From the NCBI GenBank assembly GCA_050250575.1, contig JBFWOJ010000001.1:248001-312000 (forward strand): 64,000 bases of DNA, read 5' to 3'. The stretch comes from SHVO01 sp050250575. GTDB taxonomy: Bacteria; Pseudomonadota; Alphaproteobacteria; Rhodospirillales; Rhodospirillaceae. The notes beneath the pieces were generated by a model. That model had not been told where the DNA came from and did no database searches. It worked only from the letters and a program-made list of their open reading frames with translations. This document shows, piece after piece, positions 1-8,260 of this stretch (position 1 is its first letter; every line of letters starts with the position of its first letter). Position numbers and translations under genes: made by a program.

Positions 1-688
1 TGACGACGTCGCCCTTCGTGAGGAGCGCCATGACTTGCGACAACGGCGACACCGACTGACCCATGTGGACCATGATGGGGAGGCCGAAGGGCGCCGCGGC
101 CTCCTTCGCGCGGCGCACGACCTCGACATCATTGGCGCCTGCGACATTCTTGGAAATGCGCACCTTGATGCCGATGATCACGTCCTTGTGCCTGGCGATC
201 GCTTCGCGCGCCAAGGCCACGTCGGCATTGGCGAGGTTCTGCAGCTCACCGCCGGGCAGGAGGCCGGTGCGGCCGAGGTTGATGAGGACCCGCCCGAGCT
301 GCGGCCCCGCCTTCGCCTCGGCCACCACCGCGTCGATCTCGTCGGCGCCCTGACTGCCCGCGTCGACATAACCGGTCACGCCGTCCGCGATATTGAGCGC
401 CGGCCCCCCTTTGGTGTCGGCGGCGTGAGAGTGAATGTCGACCAGGCCCGGGATGACATACTTCCCGCCTGCCTCGACGATGTGCGCGCCGCCGGCATCG
501 ATCGCGGCGGACACGGCGGCGATCCTACCTTCCGCGATCGCGACATCGCGCAGGCCGTTGATCCCGGAACCGGGATCGACGACATGCCCGCCCTTGATGA
601 CGAGATCGTAGCGCGCAGCGGCGGACGCGGCGCCCGGGCCGAGCACCGCGAACCCCGACGCCGCCGCCAGGAATGTGCGCCGCTTCAT
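1..688 (-). CDS. Exported amidohydrolase/deacetylase family metallohydrolase (3' end beyond window)
   Basis: The ATG is at 688 and the frame is open to the window edge, so only about the first 229 residues are present. The N-terminus KRRTFLAAASG is a Tat-type signal. The body carries the amidohydrolase fold: VIKGGHVVDPGSGI, then GLVDIHSHA with the metal-binding HxH at residues 86 and 88, and a lysine (about 175, in IGIKVRIS) where this family often has its carboxylated metal-bridging lysine. The substrate is unknown; relatives include dihydroorotase-like and N-acyl-amino-acid deacetylases. It lies 10 nt downstream of the NHL protein gene, so the two are probably co-transcribed. The fold and export are well supported; the substrate is not. 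Confidence 0.85.
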   Translation of the reverse strand, partial: MKRRTFLAAASGFAVLGPGAASAAARYDLVIKGGHVVDPGSGINGLRDVAIAEGRIAAVSAAIDAGGAHIVEAGGKYVIPGLVDIHSHAADTKGGPALNIADGVTGYVDAGSQGADEIDAVVAEAKAGPQLGRVLINLGRTGLLPGGELQNLANADVALAREAIARHKDVIIGIKVRISKNVAGANDVEVVRRAKEAAAPFGLPIMVHMGQSVSPLSQVMALLTKGDVV

Positions 689-698
689 CTCGCGGCCT

Positions 699-1805
699 CT
701 ACCGCGACATGCCTTTATTCACGAACTTCTGCAGTCGGGCGTTGCGGGTATCGACGGTGTAGATGTTGCCCTTGGAATCCGTGGCAAGACCATGCAGGCC
801 GCGGAACTGGCCGGCATAATGTCCGCGCGAGCCGATGGCAGAGCCGGGGATCTCGGTCAGCGTCTGGCGGTCGAGCACGCGAATGCGCCCCGACGGCAGA
901 TCGCCGACAAAGAGATACTTTTCCTGGGCGTCGGCGGAGAAATCCATGGTGAAGGAGGTGCCCGAAGACATCAGCGTCGGTTTTGCAACGAAGCCTTCCT
1001 TCAAGAACTTGCCCTGGATCGTGAAAGCCTGAATGCGGTTGTTGCGACGGTCGTTGACGTAGACGGTGCCGTCCTTGGAGATCTTGATGCCGTGGACAAG
1101 GTCGAACTGTTGGGGCGCCGGATCGCGTTTCTGCGGATTGGCGCGCGGCGCCGCATCATCCGGCTTGTTGCCGTACGCACCCCACATGCGCTTGAAGGCC
1201 CCGGTGTCGGCGTCGAACACGGCGACCCTGCGATTGCCGTAGCCGTCGGCCACAAACACCTCATTCGTCGCCGGCCATACGACCGCTTCCGCGGGGCGGT
1301 TGAGATTGGCGGTATCGAGGCTATTGGTCTCCTTTACGGGCTTGCCGATCTGCAGAAGGAATTTCCCGTCGCGGGTGAACTTCAAACACTGATTGTTGCT
1401 GTTGCCGCAAATCCAGACATTGTCTTTGTGATCGACGGAGATGCCGTGCTCGGTTTGCGGCCAATCGTATTTTCCGTCCGGGCTGGGACCGCCCCAGGCC
1501 TGAACGAAATTGCCTTGCGTATCGTACTCGATGACGGGTGCGGCCGCGCGGCAGCACTCGGCTTCATCGGGCTTGCCGGCATTACCGACCGAGCGCTCGT
1601 CTTCGGCTATCGTGCGCGGACGCTGCACGATCCATACATGGTCGCGGGAATCGACGCCGACCGAGGCGATGTCGCCGTTGATGAGATTGTTCGGCAACGG
1701 CTTTGGCCATAGGGGATCGACTTCATAGATCGGATAGGATTCCGCAGCGTGCGCGCTGAACGCGACGGCGAAAGCCAAAGCGGAAAGCGTCATCAGTCTT
1801 TTCAA
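699..1805 (-). CDS. Secreted NHL-repeat six-bladed beta-propeller protein
   Basis: 368 residues. The start is a TTG at 1805, preceded by a GGAGGG ribosome-binding site; it gives a clean signal peptide (KRLMTLSALAFAVAFSAHA). The next in-frame ATG (1793) would remove the basic n-region. The mature part has repeated NHL-type blades (GVDSRDHVWIVQRP, SVDHKDNVWICGNSNN, KISKDGTVYVNDRRNNRIQ, ATDSKGNIYTVDTRNARLQ), as in peptidyl-alpha-hydroxyglycine lyase-like and other NHL propellers. It is periplasmic or secreted. Its role is unknown, but it sits directly upstream of the amidohydrolase with 10 nt between them, which suggests a shared pathway. Confidence 0.85.
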   Translation of the reverse strand: MKRLMTLSALAFAVAFSAHAAESYPIYEVDPLWPKPLPNNLINGDIASVGVDSRDHVWIVQRPRTIAEDERSVGNAGKPDEAECCRAAAPVIEYDTQGNFVQAWGGPSPDGKYDWPQTEHGISVDHKDNVWICGNSNNQCLKFTRDGKFLLQIGKPVKETNSLDTANLNRPAEAVVWPATNEVFVADGYGNRRVAVFDADTGAFKRMWGAYGNKPDDAAPRANPQKRDPAPQQFDLVHGIKISKDGTVYVNDRRNNRIQAFTIQGKFLKEGFVAKPTLMSSGTSFTMDFSADAQEKYLFVGDLPSGRIRVLDRQTLTEIPGSAIGSRGHYAGQFRGLHGLATDSKGNIYTVDTRNARLQKFVNKGMSR

Positions 1806-1899
1806 GTTAAGTCCCTCCCTAAGGTCTGGATGCAGTCATATTACGGAGCGCGCACGCGGATAGCGACCCCCGAACGCGTGAGACGGGGCACCTTCAGCC

Positions 1900-2679
1900 T
1901 TAAAACAGGACGGACAACAGGCTTGCGCGCTGGGGATCGACCACGGTCGCCGTCCGGCCGCTGAGGGCTTTGGCATCGACAGTCCCGGCGACAATCCGCG
2001 CAAGATCCCCGTTCGCGATCCAGCTGAATGCGGGCGCCCCTTCCGCGATGGCGGCGGTCCCCGTCGGTTCCTCGTCAATGATCCATCCCGCGCGCACGAT
2101 CGTGAAGTCGAGGCCGGCGGATTTCAAATGCTCTTCGGCGGCGTTTGCGGCCGCGAAGGCATCGCTGCGGAGGAGGCTTACATACCACGGCACGACGTCG
2201 CGGCTGTCGCCTGCCCCGGTCGCGCTCACAAGCACAAAGCGCGGAACGCCTGTCGCCTTGGTGACCTCGATGATGTTGCGCGCGGCATCGAGTCCGAGCA
2301 TCGGCTCGTCACTGACGTCGAACGGCGCGACCACCGCCCGCAACGGCGCGGCGGCGAACATTTCCTTGAGCCGATCGGCGACCAGCGGATCGACGGTCGT
2401 CACGTCGACCTTGAGGGCCTCGAACGCGGCGCGATCGGACCCTTCCCGGATCACCGCGGTCACCTGCTTATTCAGCCCGGCGAGCGCCTTGACGATCTCA
2501 ACGCCGAGCGGACGATCGGCGCCGAAGACGACGATGGCGCCGGCACGAGGGAGCTCTTCGGCCATGATGCTCGCGCGCGGCGCCGCGACCGGCGGCGGCG
2601 GTTCAGTCGATTGCTGCGCCCGCGAACCGGAGACGAGAAAGAGCGCAACGCACAAAGTAAGGGCGTATCGGGCCAGCAT
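1900..2679 (-). CDS. NAD(P)-binding SDR-like (NmrA/atypical SDR) protein with signal peptide
   Basis: 259 residues from the ATG at 2679, which has a GGAGG ribosome-binding site 5-8 nt upstream; an open frame extends to 2898, but only this start gives the signal-like N-terminus (LARYALTLCVALFLVSGSRAQ). After a Pro-rich linker a Rossmann fold begins (IVVFGADRPLGVEIVKAL), followed by FVLVSATGAGDS and FTIVRAGWIID, as in atypical SDRs that bind NAD(P)H. The glycine motif is GADRPLG rather than the usual GATGxxG. An exported dinucleotide-binding protein is unusual, since free cofactor is scarce in the periplasm. Substrate unknown. It is an isolated gene, 94 nt from the NHL gene. Confidence 0.78.
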   Translation of the reverse strand: MLARYALTLCVALFLVSGSRAQQSTEPPPPVAAPRASIMAEELPRAGAIVVFGADRPLGVEIVKALAGLNKQVTAVIREGSDRAAFEALKVDVTTVDPLVADRLKEMFAAAPLRAVVAPFDVSDEPMLGLDAARNIIEVTKATGVPRFVLVSATGAGDSRDVVPWYVSLLRSDAFAAANAAEEHLKSAGLDFTIVRAGWIIDEEPTGTAAIAEGAPAFSWIANGDLARIVAGTVDAKALSGRTATVVDPQRASLLSVLF

Positions 2680-2818
2680 TGATCCTCCATTGCGGCGCGC
2701 AGTCTCGCGAGATTCCTGCGCGTTGTCACTTGTTTCCGGAGGCGGGCGTGGACATAGCGGTGCGCTGCCGGCGATCGTTGCAACCGCCGGGGCGTGTTCC
2801 GCGCCAAGCGAGAAGCTT

Positions 2819-3742
2819 TTAGGCCGTCCAGATCGCGGCGATCTTTTCCCGCTGCTTGGCGTCCGGCAAAGGTCCGTGCCCCGCCGCAAGATTTTCAATC
2901 ATATGCTGCGGACGGTTTGTGCCCGGAATCGCCGCGGTGACGGCAGGGTGCGAAACGACGAATTTCAAGAGAAGCTGGGCGAAACTCACGGCGCCGAGCT
3001 CCTGCTTCGCCCATTCCGGCAGGGTTTGGCCTTGGACTTTGCTCAAGAGGCGGCCGCGCCCGAGCGGCAGCGCGACGAGCACGGCAACGCCCTTGTCGGC
3101 GGCCATGGGCAATAGGCGCTTTTCCGCCTCGCGCGCGTCCACCGCATAGGCGAATTCGACGAAATCGAGCTGGTCCATCCAAGTCGTCAGGCGGTCCTGC
3201 TCGCGACCGGTGGAACTCACTCCGACATAGCGGAACTGACCCTTCGCCTTGGCATCGAGGAACGTCGGCAGATGGATGTCCGTATCGACCATGTTGTGGA
3301 CGAACATGAGGTCGATGACCTTGGTGCGCAAACGGGCGTGGGCGATCTCCATCGCCTTGATGCCGCCCTCCTTGCCGCGTTCTTCGATCTTGGTGGCAAG
3401 GAAAATCTTGTCGCGCAGGTTATTCTTTTCCATCACCTCGCCGACGAATTGTTCGGCCCCGCCGCGGCTGTATTGCTCGGCGGTATCCAGCACACGGCCG
3501 CCTTTGGCGACAAGCTCGCGGATCACCTGCGCCTTCTGCTCCATGACGGCGGGCTCGGCCTGCGCGCCGAAATCCTGCGCGGTGCCAAGCCCGATGACCG
3601 GAAGCTGTTCCTTGTTCTTGCTCTTGGGGATCGTGCGCATGACCAGCGGGCTGTCGGCGGCGACGAGGGCCTGCGGCATCGCGCTGAAAACCGCGCCGCC
3701 GACGGCAGCGCCGAGAAATTCCTTACGTGAAATCCCTTTCAT
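2819..3742 (-). CDS. Aldo/keto reductase with Tat-like signal
   Basis: 307 residues. The ATG at 3742 is preferred over the open frame reaching 3841, because a GGGGTCGAGG ribosome-binding site precedes it and it opens with a Tat-like signal (SRKEFLGAAVGG, with RK in place of RR). The reductase barrel follows: LPVIGLGTAQDF, then the tetrad Asp and Tyr (LDTAEQYS), Lys (LATKI) and His (MFVHNM). It would reduce a carbonyl with NADPH; Tat export of a folded, cofactor-loaded enzyme is consistent. Substrate unknown. Probably monocistronic. Confidence 0.85.
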   Translation of the reverse strand: MKGISRKEFLGAAVGGAVFSAMPQALVAADSPLVMRTIPKSKNKEQLPVIGLGTAQDFGAQAEPAVMEQKAQVIRELVAKGGRVLDTAEQYSRGGAEQFVGEVMEKNNLRDKIFLATKIEERGKEGGIKAMEIAHARLRTKVIDLMFVHNMVDTDIHLPTFLDAKAKGQFRYVGVSSTGREQDRLTTWMDQLDFVEFAYAVDAREAEKRLLPMAADKGVAVLVALPLGRGRLLSKVQGQTLPEWAKQELGAVSFAQLLLKFVVSHPAVTAAIPGTNRPQHMIENLAAGHGPLPDAKQREKIAAIWTA

Positions 3743-4104
3743 GACCTCGACCCCTTTTTGTCCACAACAGGCGCGGCGAGCGTCCAATGTCCAACACCGC
3801 AGCGTCAAGGAAACAAAGGTAACGCCCCTGCTCCGCTGCATGAATCAGAGATCCGAGGACGCGATCGACGAACCTTCGAATGCTTCAAAAAGCCCAGGAA
3901 AACCGGGGCTAAAACGCCCGTTATACGGGATTAAATAGCTGTTACCCCCGTTGAACCAAAGCAGGGCTCCGCTAACATCACGGCCAATCCTTCGCGCACC
4001 CGCTCGATGATGCGCGATCGAGGCACGCGAGAGCGACATGATCGATACGGGCCATTGATCGTCCCCCGTCTCCAGCGTCTCATCCACGAAAGGGCTTTTG
4101 AAAA
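3743..4104. other. Intergenic region upstream of the DegP-type protease gene
   Basis: 362 nt between two divergently transcribed genes. It should hold promoters for both the aldo/keto reductase (minus) and the protease (plus). I see no open frame worth calling. The only motif worth noting is the weak sigma-factor-like pair listed separately. The ribosome-binding region for the protease is weak (AAAGGG about 10 nt before the ATG). Confidence 0.6.
3897..3922 (+). promoter_or_regulatory. Weak candidate EcfG-type stress promoter
   Basis: GGAAA, a spacer of 17 nt, then CGTTA. This is one base from the GGAAC-N16/17-CGTT element used by the alphaproteobacterial general stress sigma factor EcfG. It points toward the DegP-type protease about 180 nt downstream, a fitting target. 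A match this short can arise by chance, so this is only a suggestion. Confidence 0.2.
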
Positions 4105-5478
4105 ATGAATGCGGTTTCCTCTCGTTTCCTTCCGACGCTCGCGACCGGTCTTGCGCTGGTTTTCTCCGCGCCGGTGATCGTCGGCAATGCCTCCGCGCAG
4201 GCCGCGCAGATGGTGCCAACCCGCGACGGCATCCCTACGCTAGCGCCGCTGGTCGAAAAAGTGATTCCGACCGTCGTCAACGTCCAGGTCAAGGCCAAGG
4301 TCACGGTCAGCGACGAACAGATGGACCCGTTCCGCTTCTTCAATCTGCCGCGCGGCCAGATGCCGCCGCGGGAGCGGACCTCGGGCGGCTCGGGCATCAT
4401 CATCGACGCCAACAAGGGCTACATCCTCACCAATCACCACGTGATCGCCGATGCGAACGATATCCAGATCACGCTGCATGACCGCCGCCAGCTGACGGCG
4501 AAGGTCGTCGGCAGCGACGAAGGTACAGACGTCGCCCTGCTTCAGGTGGACGCGAAGAACCTCCAGGCGCTTCCTATCGGCGATTCCAACGAACTGCGCG
4601 TCGGCGACTATGTGTTCGCCGTCGGCAGCCCGTTCGGCCTGCAGAAGACGGTCACCTCCGGCATCGTCTCGGCGCTGTCGCGTTCGGGCGGCGGCATCGA
4701 AGAATATGAAGACTTCATCCAAACCGACGCGGCCATCAATCCAGGCAATTCGGGCGGTCCGCTCGTGAACCTGAAGGGCGAACTCATCGGCGTGAACACG
4801 GCGATCCTCGGACCGGCCGGCGGCAACGTCGGCGTCGGCTTCGCCGTGCCGACCTCGATGGTGAAGGGCGTGATCGCGCAGCTCCAGGAGTTCGGCGAAG
4901 TCCGCCGCGGCGTCATCGGCGTGGCGATTTCGCCGATCACGCCCGAGATCGCCAAGAACCTCGGCATCGACATGACGGAAGGCGCGCTGATCGGAAGCGT
5001 CGAACGCGGCACTCCCGCCGACAAGGCCGGCGTCCGCGCCGGGGACGTGGCCATCGCCTTGGACGGTCGTCCGCTGCGGGATGCGAACGATCTGCGCAAC
5101 CGCATCGGCATGCTGACCGTTGGTACGACGGTGGAGCTCACCGTCCTGCGCGACGGCCAGAAGCGGAACTTCAAGGTGGAGATCGGCAAGCGGCCGCAGG
5201 CCCAGCTTGCCAAGCTTCCCGACCGTGAAGCCCTGGACGGCGCCAGCTTTGCTTCGACCAGCCGCGGCGACGAAGCCACCGGCGCCAAGGTCACCCAAGT
5301 CGAGCAGGGCAGCGCCGCGGAACGGCTCACGCTCGAAGTGGGCGACATTGTCACGGCGGTGAACCGCAAGCCGGTCAAGAACCTCGAGGAGTTCCAGACC
5401 GCGATGAAGAACTCGCAGCGTTCGACCGTGCTGCATGTGCAGCGCGGTGACGACCAGCGCGTCATCGTCGTTCCGTAA
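4105..5478 (+). CDS. degP: DegP/HtrA-family periplasmic serine endoprotease
   Basis: 457 residues: a signal peptide ending near ASAQA, a trypsin-like domain and two PDZ domains. The triad is visible: His112 (TNHHVIA), Asp142 (TDVALL) and Ser216 (NPGNSGGPLV). PDZ1 lies at about 265-355 and PDZ2 at about 375-457. These enzymes degrade or hold misfolded envelope proteins in the periplasm. The Q-rich linker after the signal peptide resembles DegQ/DegP. The gene is monocistronic, with a strong terminator 23 nt after the stop. Whether it is orthologous to degP or degQ (or mucD) cannot be decided here. Confidence 0.95.
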   Translation: MNAVSSRFLPTLATGLALVFSAPVIVGNASAQAAQMVPTRDGIPTLAPLVEKVIPTVVNVQVKAKVTVSDEQMDPFRFFNLPRGQMPPRERTSGGSGIIIDANKGYILTNHHVIADANDIQITLHDRRQLTAKVVGSDEGTDVALLQVDAKNLQALPIGDSNELRVGDYVFAVGSPFGLQKTVTSGIVSALSRSGGGIEEYEDFIQTDAAINPGNSGGPLVNLKGELIGVNTAILGPAGGNVGVGFAVPTSMVKGVIAQLQEFGEVRRGVIGVAISPITPEIAKNLGIDMTEGALIGSVERGTPADKAGVRAGDVAIALDGRPLRDANDLRNRIGMLTVGTTVELTVLRDGQKRNFKVEIGKRPQAQLAKLPDREALDGASFASTSRGDEATGAKVTQVEQGSAAERLTLEVGDIVTAVNRKPVKNLEEFQTAMKNSQRSTVLHVQRGDDQRVIVVP

Positions 5479-5500
5479 CACTTTTACCTTTGTGAACGAA

Positions 5501-5531
5501 AAACGGCGCCCATGCGGGCGCCGTTTTTTTT
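5501..5531 (+). terminator. Rho-independent terminator of the DegP-type protease gene
   Basis: A perfect 10-bp stem (AAACGGCGCC and GGCGCCGTTT) with loop CATGCG, running into a T tract of eight. It lies 23 nt after the stop codon at 5478. Confidence 0.92.
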
Positions 5532-5585
5532 GGCCTAAGGGAAAAGTTTAGGCATACTGCCTGGCGAGGGGATCCAGGTTCCGAC

Positions 5586-7697
5586 ATGCGGACGGCGAAG
5601 CGGCTCATCTTCAGCGCGATGACTTTTGTTGTGCTCGCCATGACGGCGGCGGCGCGCGCCGAGGTGGACCGCATTGAGATCCTCGAACGCGCGGTGCTCG
5701 CCGAGGGCCGCGCTTTCGGCGGCGTCGGCCCCTATGAGCGCCTGCGCGGGAAGCTCTACTTCATCCTCGATGCGAACGCCGCGGAAAACCAGGCCATCAC
5801 CGATATCCGGCTGGCGCCCCGCGACGCGCAGGGCCGGGTTCATTTCTCCGCCGACATCATGATGCTGCGGCCGGTGGACGGCGGGCGCGCCAACGGCCGC
5901 GTGCTGTTCGAGGCGAGCGCGGCGGCAGGCCCGGCAATGCTCAGCCTCTTTAACGACGCGACGAATGCCCTCCTGCCCATCAGCAGCGCGGAGGCGGGCA
6001 ACGGGTTCCTGATGGACCAGGGCTATACCTTGCTCTGGATCGGGTGGAACTGGGACGTGCTGCCGGGCGACGGCCGCCTGCGCGCCGACCTGCCGCTGGC
6101 GATGGAAGGCGGCAAGCCGCTGTTCGGTCGCGTGATCTCCGAGATCGCGGTCACGCAGCCGACGACCACGGCGCGCGCGACCGGCAGTACGCTTTCGGTG
6201 GGGTATGAGCCGGCGCGCGCAGACGACCCCGAAGCCGTCCTGACCATGCGCGAGACGGCAACAGGTCCACGGATGGTGGTGCCGCGCGAGCGCTGGATCT
6301 TCGGACGCAGATTGGGGGGCCGCTCGATCTACGATCCCTCGCTGATCACCCTGGAGGGCGGCTTCAAGCCGGGCGCCATCTACACGGTGAGCTATTTCGC
6401 ACGCGGGCCGCGGGTCGCCGGCCTCGGCTTCGCCGCCGTTCGCGACGCCCTCCTCTTTTTCCACTTCGAGCGCTTCGACCGCTACGGCGGCATCAATCCG
6501 ATCGTCACTGCCGGCGGGGAGCTGCCGCGCGCGGTGATCGCCTTTGGCCACGGCGAAGGCGCCCGCGCCCTGCAGACGATGCTCTATCATGGTCTTTCGA
6601 CAGGAGCCGGGGGCCGGCTTGCTTTCGACGGCGCGCTGCTCAATGTCGCCGGAGCCGCCAAGGGCCCCTTCAATCATCGCTTCGGCCAGGGCGCCCGCGA
6701 AACCGCGCCCGACCTTGGGCTCGACTATCCCAACAACTGGTATCCTTTCGCGACCGCCGCGCAGCCGGACGGCATGACCAACGAGAGCCGCAGCGTGCTC
6801 GACCGGGTGAACGCCGCCAACGCAGCGCCGCGTCTCTTCTACGTCAACAGCTCGACCGAGTATTGGACACAAGCCGCGTCCCTCACCCACACGACCATCC
6901 CGGCGACCAATGGCCAGCCGGCGGACCTTGCCCCGAGCCCACGGGCGCGCATCTACGCCATCGCCGGGGGCCAGCAGCGCAGCGGCGCGGCGGGCGAGCG
7001 GCTCGACCTCGCCCATTGCATCAATCCTCTCGATTACCGGCCAGTGCTGCGCTCGCTGTTGTTGCACCTGGATGCCTGGATCACGCTGCGCACAGAGCCG
7101 CCGACGTCCGAGTTGCCCACGATCGCGGGCCAATCGCTGACGAGCGTCGCGAGCTATCTGGATAAATATCCGAAGATCCCCGGCACGCGCTCCCCGAGCC
7201 GTGCTTTCGAGCCTGCGCGTTCGGATTTCGGCGGGCGCTTCCTGTCTGAAGGGATCGTCGACGTGCTTCCGCCGCGGGTCGGCCGGCCGTATCCCGTGCT
7301 GGTGCCGCAAGTCGACGGTGACGGTCTCGAGACGGCCGGCATCCGGCTTCCCGATGTGACGGTCCCGCTCGGCACCTACGTCGGCTGGAACCCGCAGAAC
7401 GCCGCGACCGGAGCGCCGGACCGGCTTTCGCGCACGGAAGGGAGTTTCATCCCTTTTCCGCGGAATGAAGACGACCGCCTGGCGGCGAACGATCCGCGGC
7501 GCTCGATCGCCGAGCGTTATCCGACGCGTGATGCTTACGCCCAGGCCTACGCGGGCGCCGCGCTCTCGCTGGCAGAAAAAGGCATGATCCTCGGCTCGGA
7601 CATCAACCCGATGATCGAGCGCGCCGGCGCGTTCTACGACCGCCTGATGGCGCGCGACCCAAAAGACACGACCTGCGGTTACCTGGCGGCGCGCTAA
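5586..7697 (+). CDS. Secreted alpha/beta-hydrolase-domain protein, catalytic residues replaced
   Basis: 703 residues with a signal peptide (TAKRLIFSAMTFVVLAMTAAARA). The body matches the large exported 'alpha/beta hydrolase domain' family: GVGPYERLRGKLYF near the N-terminus, FDGALLNVAGAAKGPFNHRF in the middle, NSSTEYW later. In that family, as I remember it, the nucleophile elbow reads GVSQSGR and the catalytic His lies in GTQHG. Here these positions read GHGEGAR (Gly323 in place of Ser) and GGQQR (Gln464 in place of His). The fold is intact over its length, so this looks like a non-catalytic homologue rather than a decayed gene. It may bind a ligand. The gene stands alone between a terminator and a convergent NUDIX gene. 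Confidence 0.85.
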   Translation: MRTAKRLIFSAMTFVVLAMTAAARAEVDRIEILERAVLAEGRAFGGVGPYERLRGKLYFILDANAAENQAITDIRLAPRDAQGRVHFSADIMMLRPVDGGRANGRVLFEASAAAGPAMLSLFNDATNALLPISSAEAGNGFLMDQGYTLLWIGWNWDVLPGDGRLRADLPLAMEGGKPLFGRVISEIAVTQPTTTARATGSTLSVGYEPARADDPEAVLTMRETATGPRMVVPRERWIFGRRLGGRSIYDPSLITLEGGFKPGAIYTVSYFARGPRVAGLGFAAVRDALLFFHFERFDRYGGINPIVTAGGELPRAVIAFGHGEGARALQTMLYHGLSTGAGGRLAFDGALLNVAGAAKGPFNHRFGQGARETAPDLGLDYPNNWYPFATAAQPDGMTNESRSVLDRVNAANAAPRLFYVNSSTEYWTQAASLTHTTIPATNGQPADLAPSPRARIYAIAGGQQRSGAAGERLDLAHCINPLDYRPVLRSLLLHLDAWITLRTEPPTSELPTIAGQSLTSVASYLDKYPKIPGTRSPSRAFEPARSDFGGRFLSEGIVDVLPPRVGRPYPVLVPQVDGDGLETAGIRLPDVTVPLGTYVGWNPQNAATGAPDRLSRTEGSFIPFPRNEDDRLAANDPRRSIAERYPTRDAYAQAYAGAALSLAEKGMILGSDINPMIERAGAFYDRLMARDPKDTTCGYLAAR

Positions 7698-7739
7698 CGC
7701 GGACGTCACCCTGGCCGCGTACCCGCGGCGCATCGGGCG

Positions 7740-8204
7740 TCAGGCCAACAAAGCTCCGATCCCGCTTGGGAACAGCGTCTCCGTACCGTCATGAAATCTT
7801 TCGATCTCGATCCATTCCGCGAAATGGTGATTCCCGTCGCTCTCTAGATAAAGAAATCGCTGCTTTGCAGATATTCCCGGGTCGGGAATCATGATCGGAA
7901 AGGCGAAAACAATCTCGTGGCCTTTCGCTCCTTCGTGTTCATAAAGATTCTCAAATATCGTCGGCGCTCCGCACACAGCACATTCGATTCCGAGTTCTTC
8001 TCGAATCTCGCGTCTAAGAGCCGCCTCAGCGGTTTCTCCGAACTCCACGCCGCCACCCGGCGGGATCCAGCCCTTGAGTAGATTCGCGTCGTCCCGTACT
8101 TCGCAGACCAACAGCCGCCCTTCGCGTTTCGCGAGACCAATGGCCTTCAAGCGGATGCGCGAATCCGGTCTCCATCCCAAATTCTGTTTTTCGAGCCCCG
8201 TCAT
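7740..8204 (-). CDS. NUDIX hydrolase
   Basis: 154 residues. A complete NUDIX box lies at residues 51-73 (GGVEFGETAEAALRREIREE followed by LGI), fitting Gx5Ex7REUxEExGU, so Mg2+-dependent cleavage of a nucleoside-diphosphate-X substrate is expected. The substrate cannot be inferred; a metabolic house-cleaning role is common. Base composition (TTC, TCT codons) is a little less GC-rich than neighbouring genes. It is convergent with the alpha/beta-hydrolase gene and 56 nt from dihydroorotase. Confidence 0.92.
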   Translation of the reverse strand: MTGLEKQNLGWRPDSRIRLKAIGLAKREGRLLVCEVRDDANLLKGWIPPGGGVEFGETAEAALRREIREELGIECAVCGAPTIFENLYEHEGAKGHEIVFAFPIMIPDPGISAKQRFLYLESDGNHHFAEWIEIERFHDGTETLFPSGIGALLA

Positions 8205-8260
8205 ACGCGGATCATGTCACTGAATGCACCGGCCAGAGGCGTACTGTTCCGGGCCGCAGA

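Noticed and set aside
5535..7733. 732-codon minus-strand frame opposite the alpha/beta hydrolase
   Set aside because: Antisense shadow; no domain or ribosome-binding site.
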